From NCBI RefSeq assembly GCF_900112985.1, contig NZ_FONS01000001.1:1043122-1107121 (forward strand): a DNA stretch of 64,000 nt, written 5' to 3'. A model generated the notes under the pieces. It was given only the letters and a program-made list of their open reading frames with translations, was not told where the DNA came from and ran no database searches. Origin of the DNA: Pedobacter antarcticus. Lineage in GTDB: Bacteria > Bacteroidota > Bacteroidia > Sphingobacteriales > Sphingobacteriaceae. Numbering within the stretch: the first letter of the stretch is position 1; each line of letters begins with the position of its first letter. The translations under genes were made by a program, and so were the position numbers. This document shows, in pieces, positions 9,759 to 18,151 of the stretch.

Positions 9759-10154
9759 ATGAAGAAATCTCCTACACCGGTACAATTGACCAAAGCTGAA
9801 GAGCAGATCATGCAAGCGCTGTGGACCCTTAAGCAGGCTACTGTTCAGGATATTTTGGAAGTGCTGGAAGCACCAAAACCTGCCAGAACAACTGTATCCA
9901 CAGTACTAACTATTCTGGAAAATAAAGGTTTTGTCAGTCATACAACAGCCGGTCGTGTAAATACTTACCTGCCTTTAATTAAAAAGGAACAGTATTCCAG
10001 ATCTATGCTTTCGGGATTTCTACATAACTATTTCAACGGCTCGTTCGCAACAATGGCTTCATTTTTTGCCAAAGACAACAATTATTCAATAGAGGAATTG
10101 GATCAAATGATTGAACAGACACGGAAAGAATTAACAGAAGAACAAAAAAAATAA
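9759..10154 (+). CDS. blaI: BlaI/MecI/CopY-family transcriptional repressor
   Basis: This 131-residue protein has the BlaI winged helix: LTKAEEQIMQALWTL at the start, then ARTTVSTVLTILENKGFVSH as the recognition helix and wing, and a C-terminal dimerisation helix pair. Members are dimeric repressors inactivated by proteolysis through a BlaR1/M56 membrane protease, here encoded 3 bp downstream. No beta-lactamase is nearby. The likely targets are the GLPGLI/barrel genes upstream and blaI itself, judged from shared inverted repeats in their promoters. The symbol is by family only; the signal is probably not beta-lactam. Confidence 0.88.
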   Translation: MKKSPTPVQLTKAEEQIMQALWTLKQATVQDILEVLEAPKPARTTVSTVLTILENKGFVSHTTAGRVNTYLPLIKKEQYSRSMLSGFLHNYFNGSFATMASFFAKDNNYSIEELDQMIEQTRKELTEEQKK

Positions 10155-10157
10155 GAT

Positions 10158-11225
10158 ATGGAAGAAATTGCTTTATATCTCTTTAAATCAGGCATATGCC
10201 TGTCTCTGTGTTACGGTATTTATTATATCTTCCTGAAAAACGAGACCTTTTTTAAATTCAACAGATACTTTCTCCTTGCAGGAATCTTCCTTTCTATTAT
10301 CATTCCTTTATTCAACTTCACTTATACAGTACAGGTAACTGATCCAATATTTAACAAAAATTCAGTTCTTAATCCAGCGAAAACAACGCCTGCTATACTT
10401 AGTTACCTGCAGTTCGGACTGCTAGTTTATTTTGTGGTCACTTTTGGCTTTATATTTAATTACCTGCTGTCATTGAGAAAGGCAAGACAATTGGTTTCCC
10501 AGCATTATTTCGAGGTTGTAGATCGCTGTAAAATCATCTATACTAATCAGTTTAACACTTCATTCTCTATATTTAACTATATTTTTCTGGATACTGATAT
10601 CGCTAGTTCTGTGGTAGAACAACGCCTGATCCTGGAACATGAAAAGGCACATGTAATTCAGAAACACTGGATAGATATGCAAATCGCACAGTTGGTAAGA
10701 ATTTTCCAATGGTTTAATCCAATTGCATGGCTGTACTTGAAAGCGGTGAGACAAAATCATGAGTATCTGGCAGACCAGACGGTATTGCAAGCCGGAAATT
10801 CAGGAGCAACCTACCGCGCCACGCTATTAAACCATAGCCTGCAAAGCCGGGTATTCAATTTCAGTAGTTCTTTTGCCGGCGACAATCCATTCAGCAGAAT
10901 TGATATGATGAAAAAACGGACATCTCGAGAAACAAAGAAGTGGAGTATATTATTATTGGTTCCCTGTTTCTCTTTGATCTTTTTTGCATTTGCAACACCA
11001 GATTACCAGACGTCCAAAAATAAGGTAAACCCGGGGACGGCGGTTAAAGCAAAGGCCCACCTTCCGATTTATGTGGTGAACGGTGTAGAGACGAGCTCCA
11101 TTGAAAATTTGGACACCAACGAAATCAAATCTATAAATGTCTTTAAAGGCGAATCTGCAATCGCCCGCTTTGGCGAAAAAGGCAAATATGGGGTAATTGC
11201 CGTTACCTTAAAAACGAAGCCATAA
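10158..11225 (+). CDS. M56-family (BlaR1-like) membrane metalloprotease with plug-like C-terminal tail
   Basis: This 355-residue protein has three N-terminal transmembrane helices (about 5-27, 33-55, 80-103) and the zinc protease motif HEKAH at 161-165, with a further Glu in NHEYLAD near 202. A fourth helix lies at about 262-280. The family transduces an extracytoplasmic signal by cleaving the cognate BlaI repressor. There is no penicillin-binding sensor domain. Instead the tail (about 303-355: YVVNGVETS, EIKSINVFKGESA, FGEKGKYGVIAVTLK) resembles the plug segment of SusC/TonB-dependent receptors. It is translated with blaI, 3 bp apart, and ends at a hairpin. Confidence 0.88.
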   Translation: MEEIALYLFKSGICLSLCYGIYYIFLKNETFFKFNRYFLLAGIFLSIIIPLFNFTYTVQVTDPIFNKNSVLNPAKTTPAILSYLQFGLLVYFVVTFGFIFNYLLSLRKARQLVSQHYFEVVDRCKIIYTNQFNTSFSIFNYIFLDTDIASSVVEQRLILEHEKAHVIQKHWIDMQIAQLVRIFQWFNPIAWLYLKAVRQNHEYLADQTVLQAGNSGATYRATLLNHSLQSRVFNFSSSFAGDNPFSRIDMMKKRTSRETKKWSILLLVPCFSLIFFAFATPDYQTSKNKVNPGTAVKAKAHLPIYVVNGVETSSIENLDTNEIKSINVFKGESAIARFGEKGKYGVIAVTLKTKP

Positions 11226-11261
11226 AAAAAACCGGAGATGCATCCACAGTCGCCGGTTTTT
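11224..11261 (+). terminator. intrinsic terminator after the M56 gene
   Basis: ACCGG pairs with CCGGT around a loop of about 17 nt, followed by a T-run, immediately after the M56 stop codon and an A-run. Confidence 0.55.
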
Positions 11262-11560
11262 CATTAACTATTATTACCTAAACATACTATCAGCGATTAG
11301 TGCTGACGGTAAAACGAGGTCAATAATAACCAGTATATTTTTGGTAATCAAGACCCTCCAGGCATCATCTAAACATCTGAAACTGCAAAAACGTTTTTAA
11401 AAAATAACAAAGCCTATTCTTTTTTTAAATAAATGCCGAATTTTCAGATTCCATACTGAAATAGACTGACTTACAGCGGTAATAAATTCATCGGACTTAA
11501 AATTTAATTTTGATTTATTCTTTTTTTTCTGTTCATTTATGATATCAAATTAATATCATT
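11262..11560. other. intergenic region with no gene seen
   Basis: About 300 bp of AT-rich sequence between the M56 terminator and the SPFH gene. I see no convincing ORF, tRNA or strong hairpin. It presumably contains the promoter of the SPFH/RHH pair, but no clear TTTG/TAnnTTTG pair was found. Confidence 0.5.
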
Positions 11561-12418
11561 ATGTATCAGGAAAAAATTATCACTCCCCCTTCGGGCTATT
11601 TGACTCTTGTCCTTTTTCTAGCGTTATTAGGCGGCAGTTTTTATGGCTTTGCTACAGAAAATTTTGTGGCAGCCGGCATCGTTATGCTCATCAATCTGTT
11701 CCTGGTTCTTCCAGGGCTGATTATTAACAATCCAAATGAGGCTAAAGTCCTAACTTTATTTGGTAAATATGTTGGTACGGTTAAAACTGACGGTTTCTTC
11801 TGGGTGAATCCATTGACCACAAAAAAGAAGGTCTCATTAAAAGCAAGGAACCTAAACGGGCACCAGATTAAAGTGAATGACAAACTTGGTAATCCAATTG
11901 AGATTGCTGCTGTAGTCGTGTGGCAGATTAAAGAAACAGCAATGGCCATGTTCGCGGTTGAGGACTATTTGCAATATGTGACTATCCAAAGTGAGGCCGC
12001 AGTACGCCATCTGGCAAATATTTTTCCATACGATAACTTTGAAGACGAAGAAGCTACAATCACACTGAAAGACGGAGCCGAAAAAGTAAGCTCCCTTTTA
12101 GAGGGTGAACTAAGTGAGCGACTCTCCAGAGCAGGTATTGAGGTAATCGAAGCGCGTATTTCACATTTAGCATATGCACAGGAAATTGCAAGCGCAATGT
12201 TACAACGCCAACAAGCAACGGCTGTAATTGCAGCCAGAAAATTAATCGTGGAAGGAGCTGTTGGTATGGTAGAAATGGCTTTGGAACGTTTGTCTGCTAA
12301 AAATATCGTAGAATTGGATGAGGAACGCAAGGCCGCAATGGTCAGCAATCTTCTTGTGGTACTATGCGGAGACAGAAATGTTCAGCCAGTTGTAAACACA
12401 GGCACTTTATATAGTTAA
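11561..12418 (+). CDS. SPFH/Band-7 domain membrane protein
   Basis: This 285-residue protein has two N-terminal hydrophobic segments (about 15-30 and 33-53) followed by a Band-7/SPFH domain. Diagnostic parts are [19 protein letters not shown], the [19 protein letters not shown] strand-helix and the C-terminal helix [28 protein letters not shown] proteins oligomerise on membranes as microdomain scaffolds and often partner with proteases. A 64-residue ribbon-helix-helix protein starts 2 bp after the stop, so the two are surely co-expressed. The specific role is unknown. Confidence 0.88.
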   Translation: MYQEKIITPPSGYLTLVLFLALLGGSFYGFATENFVAAGIVMLINLFLVLPGLIINNPNEAKVLTLFGKYVGTVKTDGFFWVNPLTTKKKVSLKARNLNGHQIKVNDKLGNPIEIAAVVVWQIKETAMAMFAVEDYLQYVTIQSEAAVRHLANIFPYDNFEDEEATITLKDGAEKVSSLLEGELSERLSRAGIEVIEARISHLAYAQEIASAMLQRQQATAVIAARKLIVEGAVGMVEMALERLSAKNIVELDEERKAAMVSNLLVVLCGDRNVQPVVNTGTLYS

Positions 12419-12420
12419 AC

Positions 12421-12615
12421 ATGAGTGCTCAGGATAAAAAGGCATTTGTACTGCGGATTAATCCGCAGCTACTCACAGAGCTGGAACACTGGGCCCAGGA
12501 TGAATTTCGCAGTACCAATGGTCAGATAGAATTCTTACTGCACCAGGCTGTTCAAGCCAGCAAAAGGAAGAAACTTCCCAAAACAAGCAAAAAAGATCTC
12601 GATGGGCAAATTTAA
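12421..12615 (+). CDS. small Arc-type ribbon-helix-helix protein
   Basis: A 64-residue protein whose first 45 residues fit an Arc/MetJ ribbon-helix-helix: the strand KKAFVLRINPQ, then helices LLTELEHWAQDEF and STNGQIEFLLHQAVQAS, with a basic tail. Such proteins are usually dimeric DNA binders. It begins 2 bp after the SPFH gene and is presumably translated with it. No operator-like palindrome stands out upstream. It could regulate the pair or serve as a small partner of the SPFH protein; sequence alone does not decide. Confidence 0.75.
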   Translation: MSAQDKKAFVLRINPQLLTELEHWAQDEFRSTNGQIEFLLHQAVQASKRKKLPKTSKKDLDGQI

Positions 12616-12655
12616 AATTATTAGATTTGCCCATAACCAAATTTAATATAAACAG

Positions 12656-13831
12656 ATGAGAGAAGTAGTTATTGTATCGGCAGTCAGGACACCTATAGGA
12701 AGTTTCACAGGTTCATTATCTTCCTTTTCTGCAACCCAGCTTGGTGGATTCGCTATTCAGGCAGCAGTAGAAAGGGCCGGAATTCGACCGGAAGATGTAC
12801 AAGAGGTCTATATGGGTAATGTTCTTTCTGCAAATTTAGGTCAGGCACCCGCCACTCAGGCAGCTAAATTTGCAGGTCTCCCCGATGTTCCCGCAACCAC
12901 AATCAACAAGGTTTGTGCTTCAGGCACTAAAGCTATTATGCTCGCTGCCCAAAGTATAGCATCAGGTGCAAATGACATTGTAATTGCTGGTGGCATGGAA
13001 AGTATGAGTAACGTTCCCTACTATCTGGAAAAAGCCAGAACAGGTTACAGGCTTGGACACGGCCAGTTGACAGATGGATTGATGAAGGATGGTCTCTGGG
13101 ATGTTTATAATGACTACCATATGGGTTCTGCCGCAGAATTATGCGCAGATAACTGCAATATAAGCCGTGAAGATCAGGATGCTTTTGCAATCAGTTCTTA
13201 TCAGCGCGCACAAGCGGCGCAGGCTGCCGGAAAATTCAAGAATGAAATTGTTCCCGTAATCATAACTGACAAAAAAGGTAAACAAACCATTATTGATACA
13301 GACGAGGAGCCTCAAATGGTCCAGTTTGACAAAATACCGGGTTTAAAACCAGTTTTCAAAAAGGAAGGTACAGTTACGGCTGCCAATGCGTCTACGTTAA
13401 ATGATGGTGCAGCAGCGCTGGTTTTAATGAGTGCTGAAAAAGCACTGGCAATGGGGTTAAAACCATTGGCACGTATACTGGGTTTCGCTGATGCACAACA
13501 AGCGCCAGAATGGTTTACCACTGCCCCGGCAAAGGCTATTCCACTGGCATTAGAAAAAGCTGGAAAAACTATTAGTGATGTAGATTTCTTTGAAATAAAC
13601 GAGGCATTCTCTGTCGTTTCTCTGGCAAATAATCAAAAACTAAATATCGAATCCTCTCAGGTAAATATTAACGGTGGTGCAGTTGCCTTAGGACATCCGC
13701 TAGGTGCATCCGGAGCAAGAATCGTTGTGACGCTACTGACAGTCCTGGCACAAAACAACGGTAAAATAGGTGTGGCAGGGATATGTAATGGCGGCGGTGG
13801 TGCAAGCGCACTAGTAATCGAAGCTGTATAA
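12656..13831 (+). CDS. acetyl-CoA C-acetyltransferase (thiolase)
   Basis: This 391-residue protein has all thiolase landmarks: the acylated Cys87 in NKVCASGTKAIM, the GGMESMSN loop, the NEAF motif, GHPLGASGAR with the catalytic His near 347, and the second Cys in ICNGGGGASA near 377. It catalyses reversible condensation of two acetyl-CoA, or cleavage of acetoacetyl-CoA, in the cytoplasm. The CoA-transferase genes at 29.3-30.7 kb could supply or use acetoacetyl-CoA, although they are not linked. It follows the RHH gene by 40 bp. Confidence 0.93.
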   Translation: MREVVIVSAVRTPIGSFTGSLSSFSATQLGGFAIQAAVERAGIRPEDVQEVYMGNVLSANLGQAPATQAAKFAGLPDVPATTINKVCASGTKAIMLAAQSIASGANDIVIAGGMESMSNVPYYLEKARTGYRLGHGQLTDGLMKDGLWDVYNDYHMGSAAELCADNCNISREDQDAFAISSYQRAQAAQAAGKFKNEIVPVIITDKKGKQTIIDTDEEPQMVQFDKIPGLKPVFKKEGTVTAANASTLNDGAAALVLMSAEKALAMGLKPLARILGFADAQQAPEWFTTAPAKAIPLALEKAGKTISDVDFFEINEAFSVVSLANNQKLNIESSQVNINGGAVALGHPLGASGARIVVTLLTVLAQNNGKIGVAGICNGGGGASALVIEAV

Positions 13832-13871
13832 AGCTCGTTTGAAAAAAGATATTTATACAAGTGGAAAAACC

Positions 13872-13905
13872 CAAATCCGGGAACTATCGAACGGGCCCGG
13901 ATTTG
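13872..13905. repeat. 10-bp inverted repeat in the leader of the peptide-transporter genes
   Basis: CAAATCCGGG and CCCGGATTTG form a perfect 10-bp stem with a 14-nt loop, 73 bp before the first POT gene. No T-run follows on the plus strand, while a T-run follows on the minus strand. It could end the thiolase transcript or fold in the transporter leader. Confidence 0.5.
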
Positions 13906-13977
13906 CGAGTATGCGCTCATGTGCCTATATTGCGCGATGCGTTCGTTCGCTACACACACAAATAATATCTGAAATTA

Positions 13978-15639
13978 ATGAATCAAAACAATAAGGTAAA
14001 GCACCCGAAGGGCCTGACTTTTCTTTTTTTATCCGAGATGTGGGAACGTTTCGGCTACTACCTGATGATCGGTATTTTCACATTATACCTCAAAGATGTG
14101 AAAGCCGGATTTGCCATGACAGAAGCAGAAGCTGCTGATTTATACGGTACTTTTATTGCACTGGTATTCTTAACTCCCTTTCTGGGTGGTTTAATCGCCG
14201 ACAGATATTTCGGCTATACCAAATCAATTATTATCGGAGGCCTGATGATGGGAGTCGGATACTGTATGATGGCAATTCACAGCCTGCCAATCCTGTACCT
14301 TTCTATGACACTCGTTATTATAGGTAATGGCTTTTTCAAACCAAATATTTCAACCTTACTCGGAAATATATATTCTACACCAGAATATGAAGATAAAAAA
14401 GATGAAGGGTATAATATTTTTTACATGGGTATCAACGTTGGTGCATTTATCTGTAATTTCTTTGGTGCCGCACTATACATTCTTCTTGGCTGGGGTTATG
14501 CATTTCTTGCAGCCGGTATCGGAATGTTCCTGGGTGTAGGTATCTTTCTCTACGGAATGAAGCATTATCGTGCTTTTGACGTGAAGAAAGGAATGCAGCA
14601 GGGTGATATGTCATTCCTTAAAATTGTGATGGTTATTCTTTTCCCTGCTGTAATTGCAGGTGTAATCGGATGGGTGGTTCCTACGCAGGTTCTTGGGCAC
14701 GCGTTAATTGGCTCTCCATCTACGGACGCATTTATATTCGCCTGCATTCCGGTTATCTATTTCTATGGTTCATTACTCGCTAAAGCAGATAAGTCAGAAA
14801 AGAGGCCTATCGCCGCACTGCTCACCATATTTGCTGTAGTAATTCTGTTTTGGGCAGTTTTCAAACAGAATGGTTCTGCGTTAAACACCTGGGCGGACCG
14901 TTACACAGATCGTCACGTGGAGAACCCGATGGCTGCTAAAATATTCTCCGGTCTGAGTTTATCACAACAGCTTACAATGGCCAAAGACTCAGTTCCTTTA
15001 TATGACGAAGCTTTCCGGTTACAGAAAGCTGATGGCAAAGTATTACAGGAATATAATTACCCTACCTATTTCAAAAATGTTGCCCCCGAAAAACGTCTCG
15101 CTGAAGGTACGCAGATCGAGGTCTGGGCAACAAATATAAGTCAGTCAATTAATCCGGGCTGGGTAATCTTGCTTACCCCCCTAATAGTAGCTTTCTTTAC
15201 CTGGCTTCGTAAAAGAAATCAAGAACCTACTACAGCTACAAAAATTGCATTTGGTTTACTGATTTCGGCTTTATCTGTGCTGGTTATGATCGGGGCAGTA
15301 TACTCAGGCGGAAACGGAGCTGAAAAAGTTTCGGTATTTTGGTTAATGGCAAGTTATGGTGTCATCACAATCGGTGAACTATTTCTGAGTCCTATGGGTC
15401 TTTCCCTGGTTTCCAAGCTAAGTCCGGTAAGAATTACCTCACTGATGATGGGCGGCTGGTTCCTGGCTACATCAATCGGGAATAAACTATCAGGTGTACT
15501 GGCAACGTTATGGGATACTTATGAGAATAAGGCCAACTTCTTCTGGATTAACTTCTTCTTATTATTATTCTCGGCTCTGGTAGCTTTTATGTTGTTAAAA
15601 TGGCTTAATGGCATCATGAGGGAAAAAGGAATAAAATAG
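13978..15639 (+). CDS. POT-family proton-dependent oligopeptide transporter (first of tandem pair)
   Basis: This 553-residue inner-membrane transporter starts with the POT signature ExWERFGYYLMIGIFTLYL and carries the PTR2 motif NIFYMGINVGAFICNFFGAAL around residue 145. It imports di- and tripeptides with protons. Compared with the second copy it has an extra hydrophilic stretch of about 90 residues (roughly 305-395) between two membrane helices, before SQSINPGWVILLTPLIVAF. Such an insertion occurs in other Bacteroidota POT proteins. The paralogue follows 59 bp downstream, so they are probably co-expressed. Confidence 0.93.
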   Translation: MNQNNKVKHPKGLTFLFLSEMWERFGYYLMIGIFTLYLKDVKAGFAMTEAEAADLYGTFIALVFLTPFLGGLIADRYFGYTKSIIIGGLMMGVGYCMMAIHSLPILYLSMTLVIIGNGFFKPNISTLLGNIYSTPEYEDKKDEGYNIFYMGINVGAFICNFFGAALYILLGWGYAFLAAGIGMFLGVGIFLYGMKHYRAFDVKKGMQQGDMSFLKIVMVILFPAVIAGVIGWVVPTQVLGHALIGSPSTDAFIFACIPVIYFYGSLLAKADKSEKRPIAALLTIFAVVILFWAVFKQNGSALNTWADRYTDRHVENPMAAKIFSGLSLSQQLTMAKDSVPLYDEAFRLQKADGKVLQEYNYPTYFKNVAPEKRLAEGTQIEVWATNISQSINPGWVILLTPLIVAFFTWLRKRNQEPTTATKIAFGLLISALSVLVMIGAVYSGGNGAEKVSVFWLMASYGVITIGELFLSPMGLSLVSKLSPVRITSLMMGGWFLATSIGNKLSGVLATLWDTYENKANFFWINFFLLLFSALVAFMLLKWLNGIMREKGIK

Positions 15640-15698
15640 TCGGGTAGAAACCTGCTAAATCTGTAATTTGCAAACTTTATATAAATTTAATATTCATT

Positions 15699-17234
15699 AT
15701 GGATCAATCTGAAATCCTTAAGCCAGAACAACTGGACGATGCGTCGAAAGGCCATCCAAAAGGATTATATGTTCTGTTCGCTACCGAAATGTGGGAACGT
15801 TTCAATTACTACGGTATGCGGGCTATCCTGGTGCTTTTTATGACTAAAGCGCTACTTTTTGATAAAGCTTTCGCCTCCAATCTTTACGGGAGTTATACCG
15901 GACTTGTCTATCTGACACCACTAATCGGTGGTTTTGTTGCCGATCGTTATTGGGGAAACCGCCGCTCTATTATCACAGGTGGTATACTCATGGCTCTTGG
16001 TGAATTGTTAATGTTCGCCTGTGCGTCGCTCTATCAGACGAATCTTGACGTATCTTCGTTCCTATTTTTCTCCGGCCTTGGATTTATGATTGCTGGTAAT
16101 GGTTTCTTTAAACCAAACATTTCATCCATGGTGGGTCAGCTTTACAAACCTGGTGACCGCCGATTGGATTCTGCCTATACGATATTTTATATGGGTATCA
16201 ATGTCGGTGGGGCTTTAGGACCATTTATCTGTGGTTATTTTGGAGACACCGGAAACCCGGCAGATTATAAATGGGCTTTCCTTGCAGCAGCTGTTGCGAT
16301 GATGATCGGCGTAGTCGTCTTCATTAATTTAAAAGACAAATATGTCCGCGGACCAGAAGGAGCTCCACTAGGCATGAAACCTGTCCAGGAAGGGAAAGAG
16401 ATGAATCCGGTATTAGTTTACCTGTCTTTATTACTTTTCTCCGCTGTATGTGTCGGTCTGCTTTATATAGATGCAAATGTATACAGTTATTTGAGTTACC
16501 TACTGCTGGCGGCTGTACTCGGTATCGCTTATATGATCTTCAGTGACAAAAAATTAACTAAAGTTGAGAAAAAGAAAATCTCTGTAATTTTCATCCTTGC
16601 TTTCTTCGTCGTATTCTTCTGGAGTGCCTTTGAGCAGGCCGGTGCTTCTCTAACCTTCTTTGCTGAAGAAACGACACAGCGTGATCTTGGCTTTTTTACC
16701 ATTCCAGCCAGTTGGTTCCAATCTTTAAATTCAGTGTTTGTTGTGGTCTTTGCCCCTATTTTCGCCTGGTTATGGATCAAATTAGGCAGAAGAGAACCTT
16801 CAGCACCGACGAAAATGGCTATTGGCCTAATGCTTCTGGCTGTTGGCTATTTTGTCATTGCAGTTGGAGTAAAGGATGTTGGCGCTGGTATAAAAGTGAG
16901 TATGATGTGGCTGATCGGTATGTATGCATTCCATACCTGGGGTGAGCTTTGTCTTTCTCCGATCGGATTATCACTAGTTAATAAACTGGCTCCTCTTAAA
17001 TTCGCTTCCTTATTAATGGCTGTATGGTTCCTTGCAAACGCAGGTGCGAATGTATTAAGCGGAAAGCTCAGTTCATTATATCCGGATGGTGGGCATTCTA
17101 CTAATTTTGCCGGTTATGAAATGAATAATTTAAACGAATTCTTCATGTTATTCGTTGGTATGGCTGGTGTTGCTTCTATCATCTTATTCGTGCTAACTAA
17201 ATGGTTACAAAAAACGATGACGGCAACTTCTTAA
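15699..17234 (+). CDS. POT-family proton-dependent oligopeptide transporter (second of tandem pair)
   Basis: This 511-residue paralogue of the preceding protein has the same landmarks: TEMWERFNYYGMRAILVLFM near residue 30, GGFVADRYWGNRR and YTIFYMGINVGGALGPFICG near 160. It lacks the long extra loop of its neighbour. Two divergent POT genes side by side suggest different peptide preferences rather than simple dosage. A strong 17-bp hairpin follows 36 bp after the stop. Confidence 0.93.
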   Translation: MDQSEILKPEQLDDASKGHPKGLYVLFATEMWERFNYYGMRAILVLFMTKALLFDKAFASNLYGSYTGLVYLTPLIGGFVADRYWGNRRSIITGGILMALGELLMFACASLYQTNLDVSSFLFFSGLGFMIAGNGFFKPNISSMVGQLYKPGDRRLDSAYTIFYMGINVGGALGPFICGYFGDTGNPADYKWAFLAAAVAMMIGVVVFINLKDKYVRGPEGAPLGMKPVQEGKEMNPVLVYLSLLLFSAVCVGLLYIDANVYSYLSYLLLAAVLGIAYMIFSDKKLTKVEKKKISVIFILAFFVVFFWSAFEQAGASLTFFAEETTQRDLGFFTIPASWFQSLNSVFVVVFAPIFAWLWIKLGRREPSAPTKMAIGLMLLAVGYFVIAVGVKDVGAGIKVSMMWLIGMYAFHTWGELCLSPIGLSLVNKLAPLKFASLLMAVWFLANAGANVLSGKLSSLYPDGGHSTNFAGYEMNNLNEFFMLFVGMAGVASIILFVLTKWLQKTMTATS

Positions 17235-17270
17235 TCTCAATTTACCTACAGAAGCTTATTTTCAGAACTG

Positions 17271-17316
17271 TAAATACGAAATCCCACTTTCTAAAAAAGG
17301 TGGGATTTCGTATTTA
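17271..17316 (+). terminator. 17-bp perfect hairpin after the POT genes
   Basis: Arms 17271-17287 and 17300-17316 are perfect reverse complements with a 12-nt loop. There is only a weak T-rich stretch inside the arm and no long T-run after it, but the position after the POT pair suggests termination. Confidence 0.65.
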
Positions 17317-17422
17317 TAGCTTATGGACATAGGTCTCATGATTGTTAAAATTTCTTAATTCGCTGCATCTTCTCAGTTTTAAACCATATTTTCGCCAGAG
17401 TTTTATATTATACCCCATTATT

Positions 17423-18151
17423 GTGTCAGACAGTTTAGTAATCATCCCTACTTATAATGAAAAAGAAAACATTGAAAGGATTATCCGCAAGGTTTTTAGC
17501 CTTAGTTTTCCTTTTGAGGTACTGATTATTGACGACGGCTCTCCGGATGGCACAGCGGATATTGTCAAATTATTACAGACAGAGTTTGCCGGACTGCACA
17601 TGTTACAAAGAACAGGTAAACTTGGATTAGGTACAGCCTATATTCATGGCTTCAAATGGGCTCTTGAGCGTCCATACCAATATATTTTTGAAATGGATGC
17701 CGATTTCTCTCATAATCCGGATGACCTCATTAAACTGCGGAATGCCTGTGTAAAAGGTGCCGAAGTCTCTATTGGCTCACGTTATGTCCGTGGGGTAAAC
17801 GTTGTAAACTGGCCGATGAGCAGGGTATTAATGTCTTATTTCGCTTCGATGTATGTCAGGCTGATTACGAGAATAAATATTCAGGATGCGACAGCAGGAT
17901 TTAAGTGTTATCAAAGAATTGTGTTGGAAACTATTCCGCTTGATAAGATAAAGTTTGTTGGTTACGCATTTCAGATAGAAATGAAATTTACCGCTATTAA
18001 GTACGGCTTTAATGTCGTGGAAGTTCCAATTATATTTACAGATCGTACTGAAGGAACGTCAAAAATGAGTACACGGATCTTCAGAGAGGCGTTCCTGGGT
18101 GTAATTCAAATGAAAATAAATAGCTGGTTCAGAAGTTATAAACGTTCCTGA
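17423..18151 (+). CDS. GT2-family glycosyltransferase, polyprenol-phosphate mannosyltransferase-like
   Basis: About 242 residues. It has LVIIPTYNEKENI at the N-terminus, the nucleotide-binding LIIDDGSPDGTADIV, the metal-binding EMDADFSHNPDDL and IGSRYVRGVNVVNWPMSR. That set matches the DPM1/polyprenol monophosphomannose synthase group, which loads a sugar from GDP-mannose onto a lipid carrier at the inner membrane. The frame is open to a TTG at 17342; the GTG at 17423 (VSDSLVIIPTYN) is chosen because homologues begin right at the first strand. There is no C-terminal membrane domain. The 3' end overlaps the convergent YdeI-like gene by 16 bp. Confidence 0.85.
   Translation: MSDSLVIIPTYNEKENIERIIRKVFSLSFPFEVLIIDDGSPDGTADIVKLLQTEFAGLHMLQRTGKLGLGTAYIHGFKWALERPYQYIFEMDADFSHNPDDLIKLRNACVKGAEVSIGSRYVRGVNVVNWPMSRVLMSYFASMYVRLITRINIQDATAGFKCYQRIVLETIPLDKIKFVGYAFQIEMKFTAIKYGFNVVEVPIIFTDRTEGTSKMSTRIFREAFLGVIQMKINSWFRSYKRS

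Noticed and set aside
9759..11225. Beta-lactam resistance locus
   Set aside because: BlaI/M56 genes are present but there is no beta-lactamase or penicillin-binding sensor domain. The neighbours are GLPGLI and barrel genes.
11641..12348. Two antisense ORFs (102 and 127 aa) opposite the SPFH gene
   Set aside because: Both are fully contained within the SPFH coding region, with no homologous motif or promoter. They are by-products of its codon use.
13657..13959. Minus-strand 100-aa ORF across the end of the thiolase gene
   Set aside because: It lies antisense to the well-supported thiolase, has no recognisable family motif and is rich in Ala/Pro/Thr as expected for a shadow frame.
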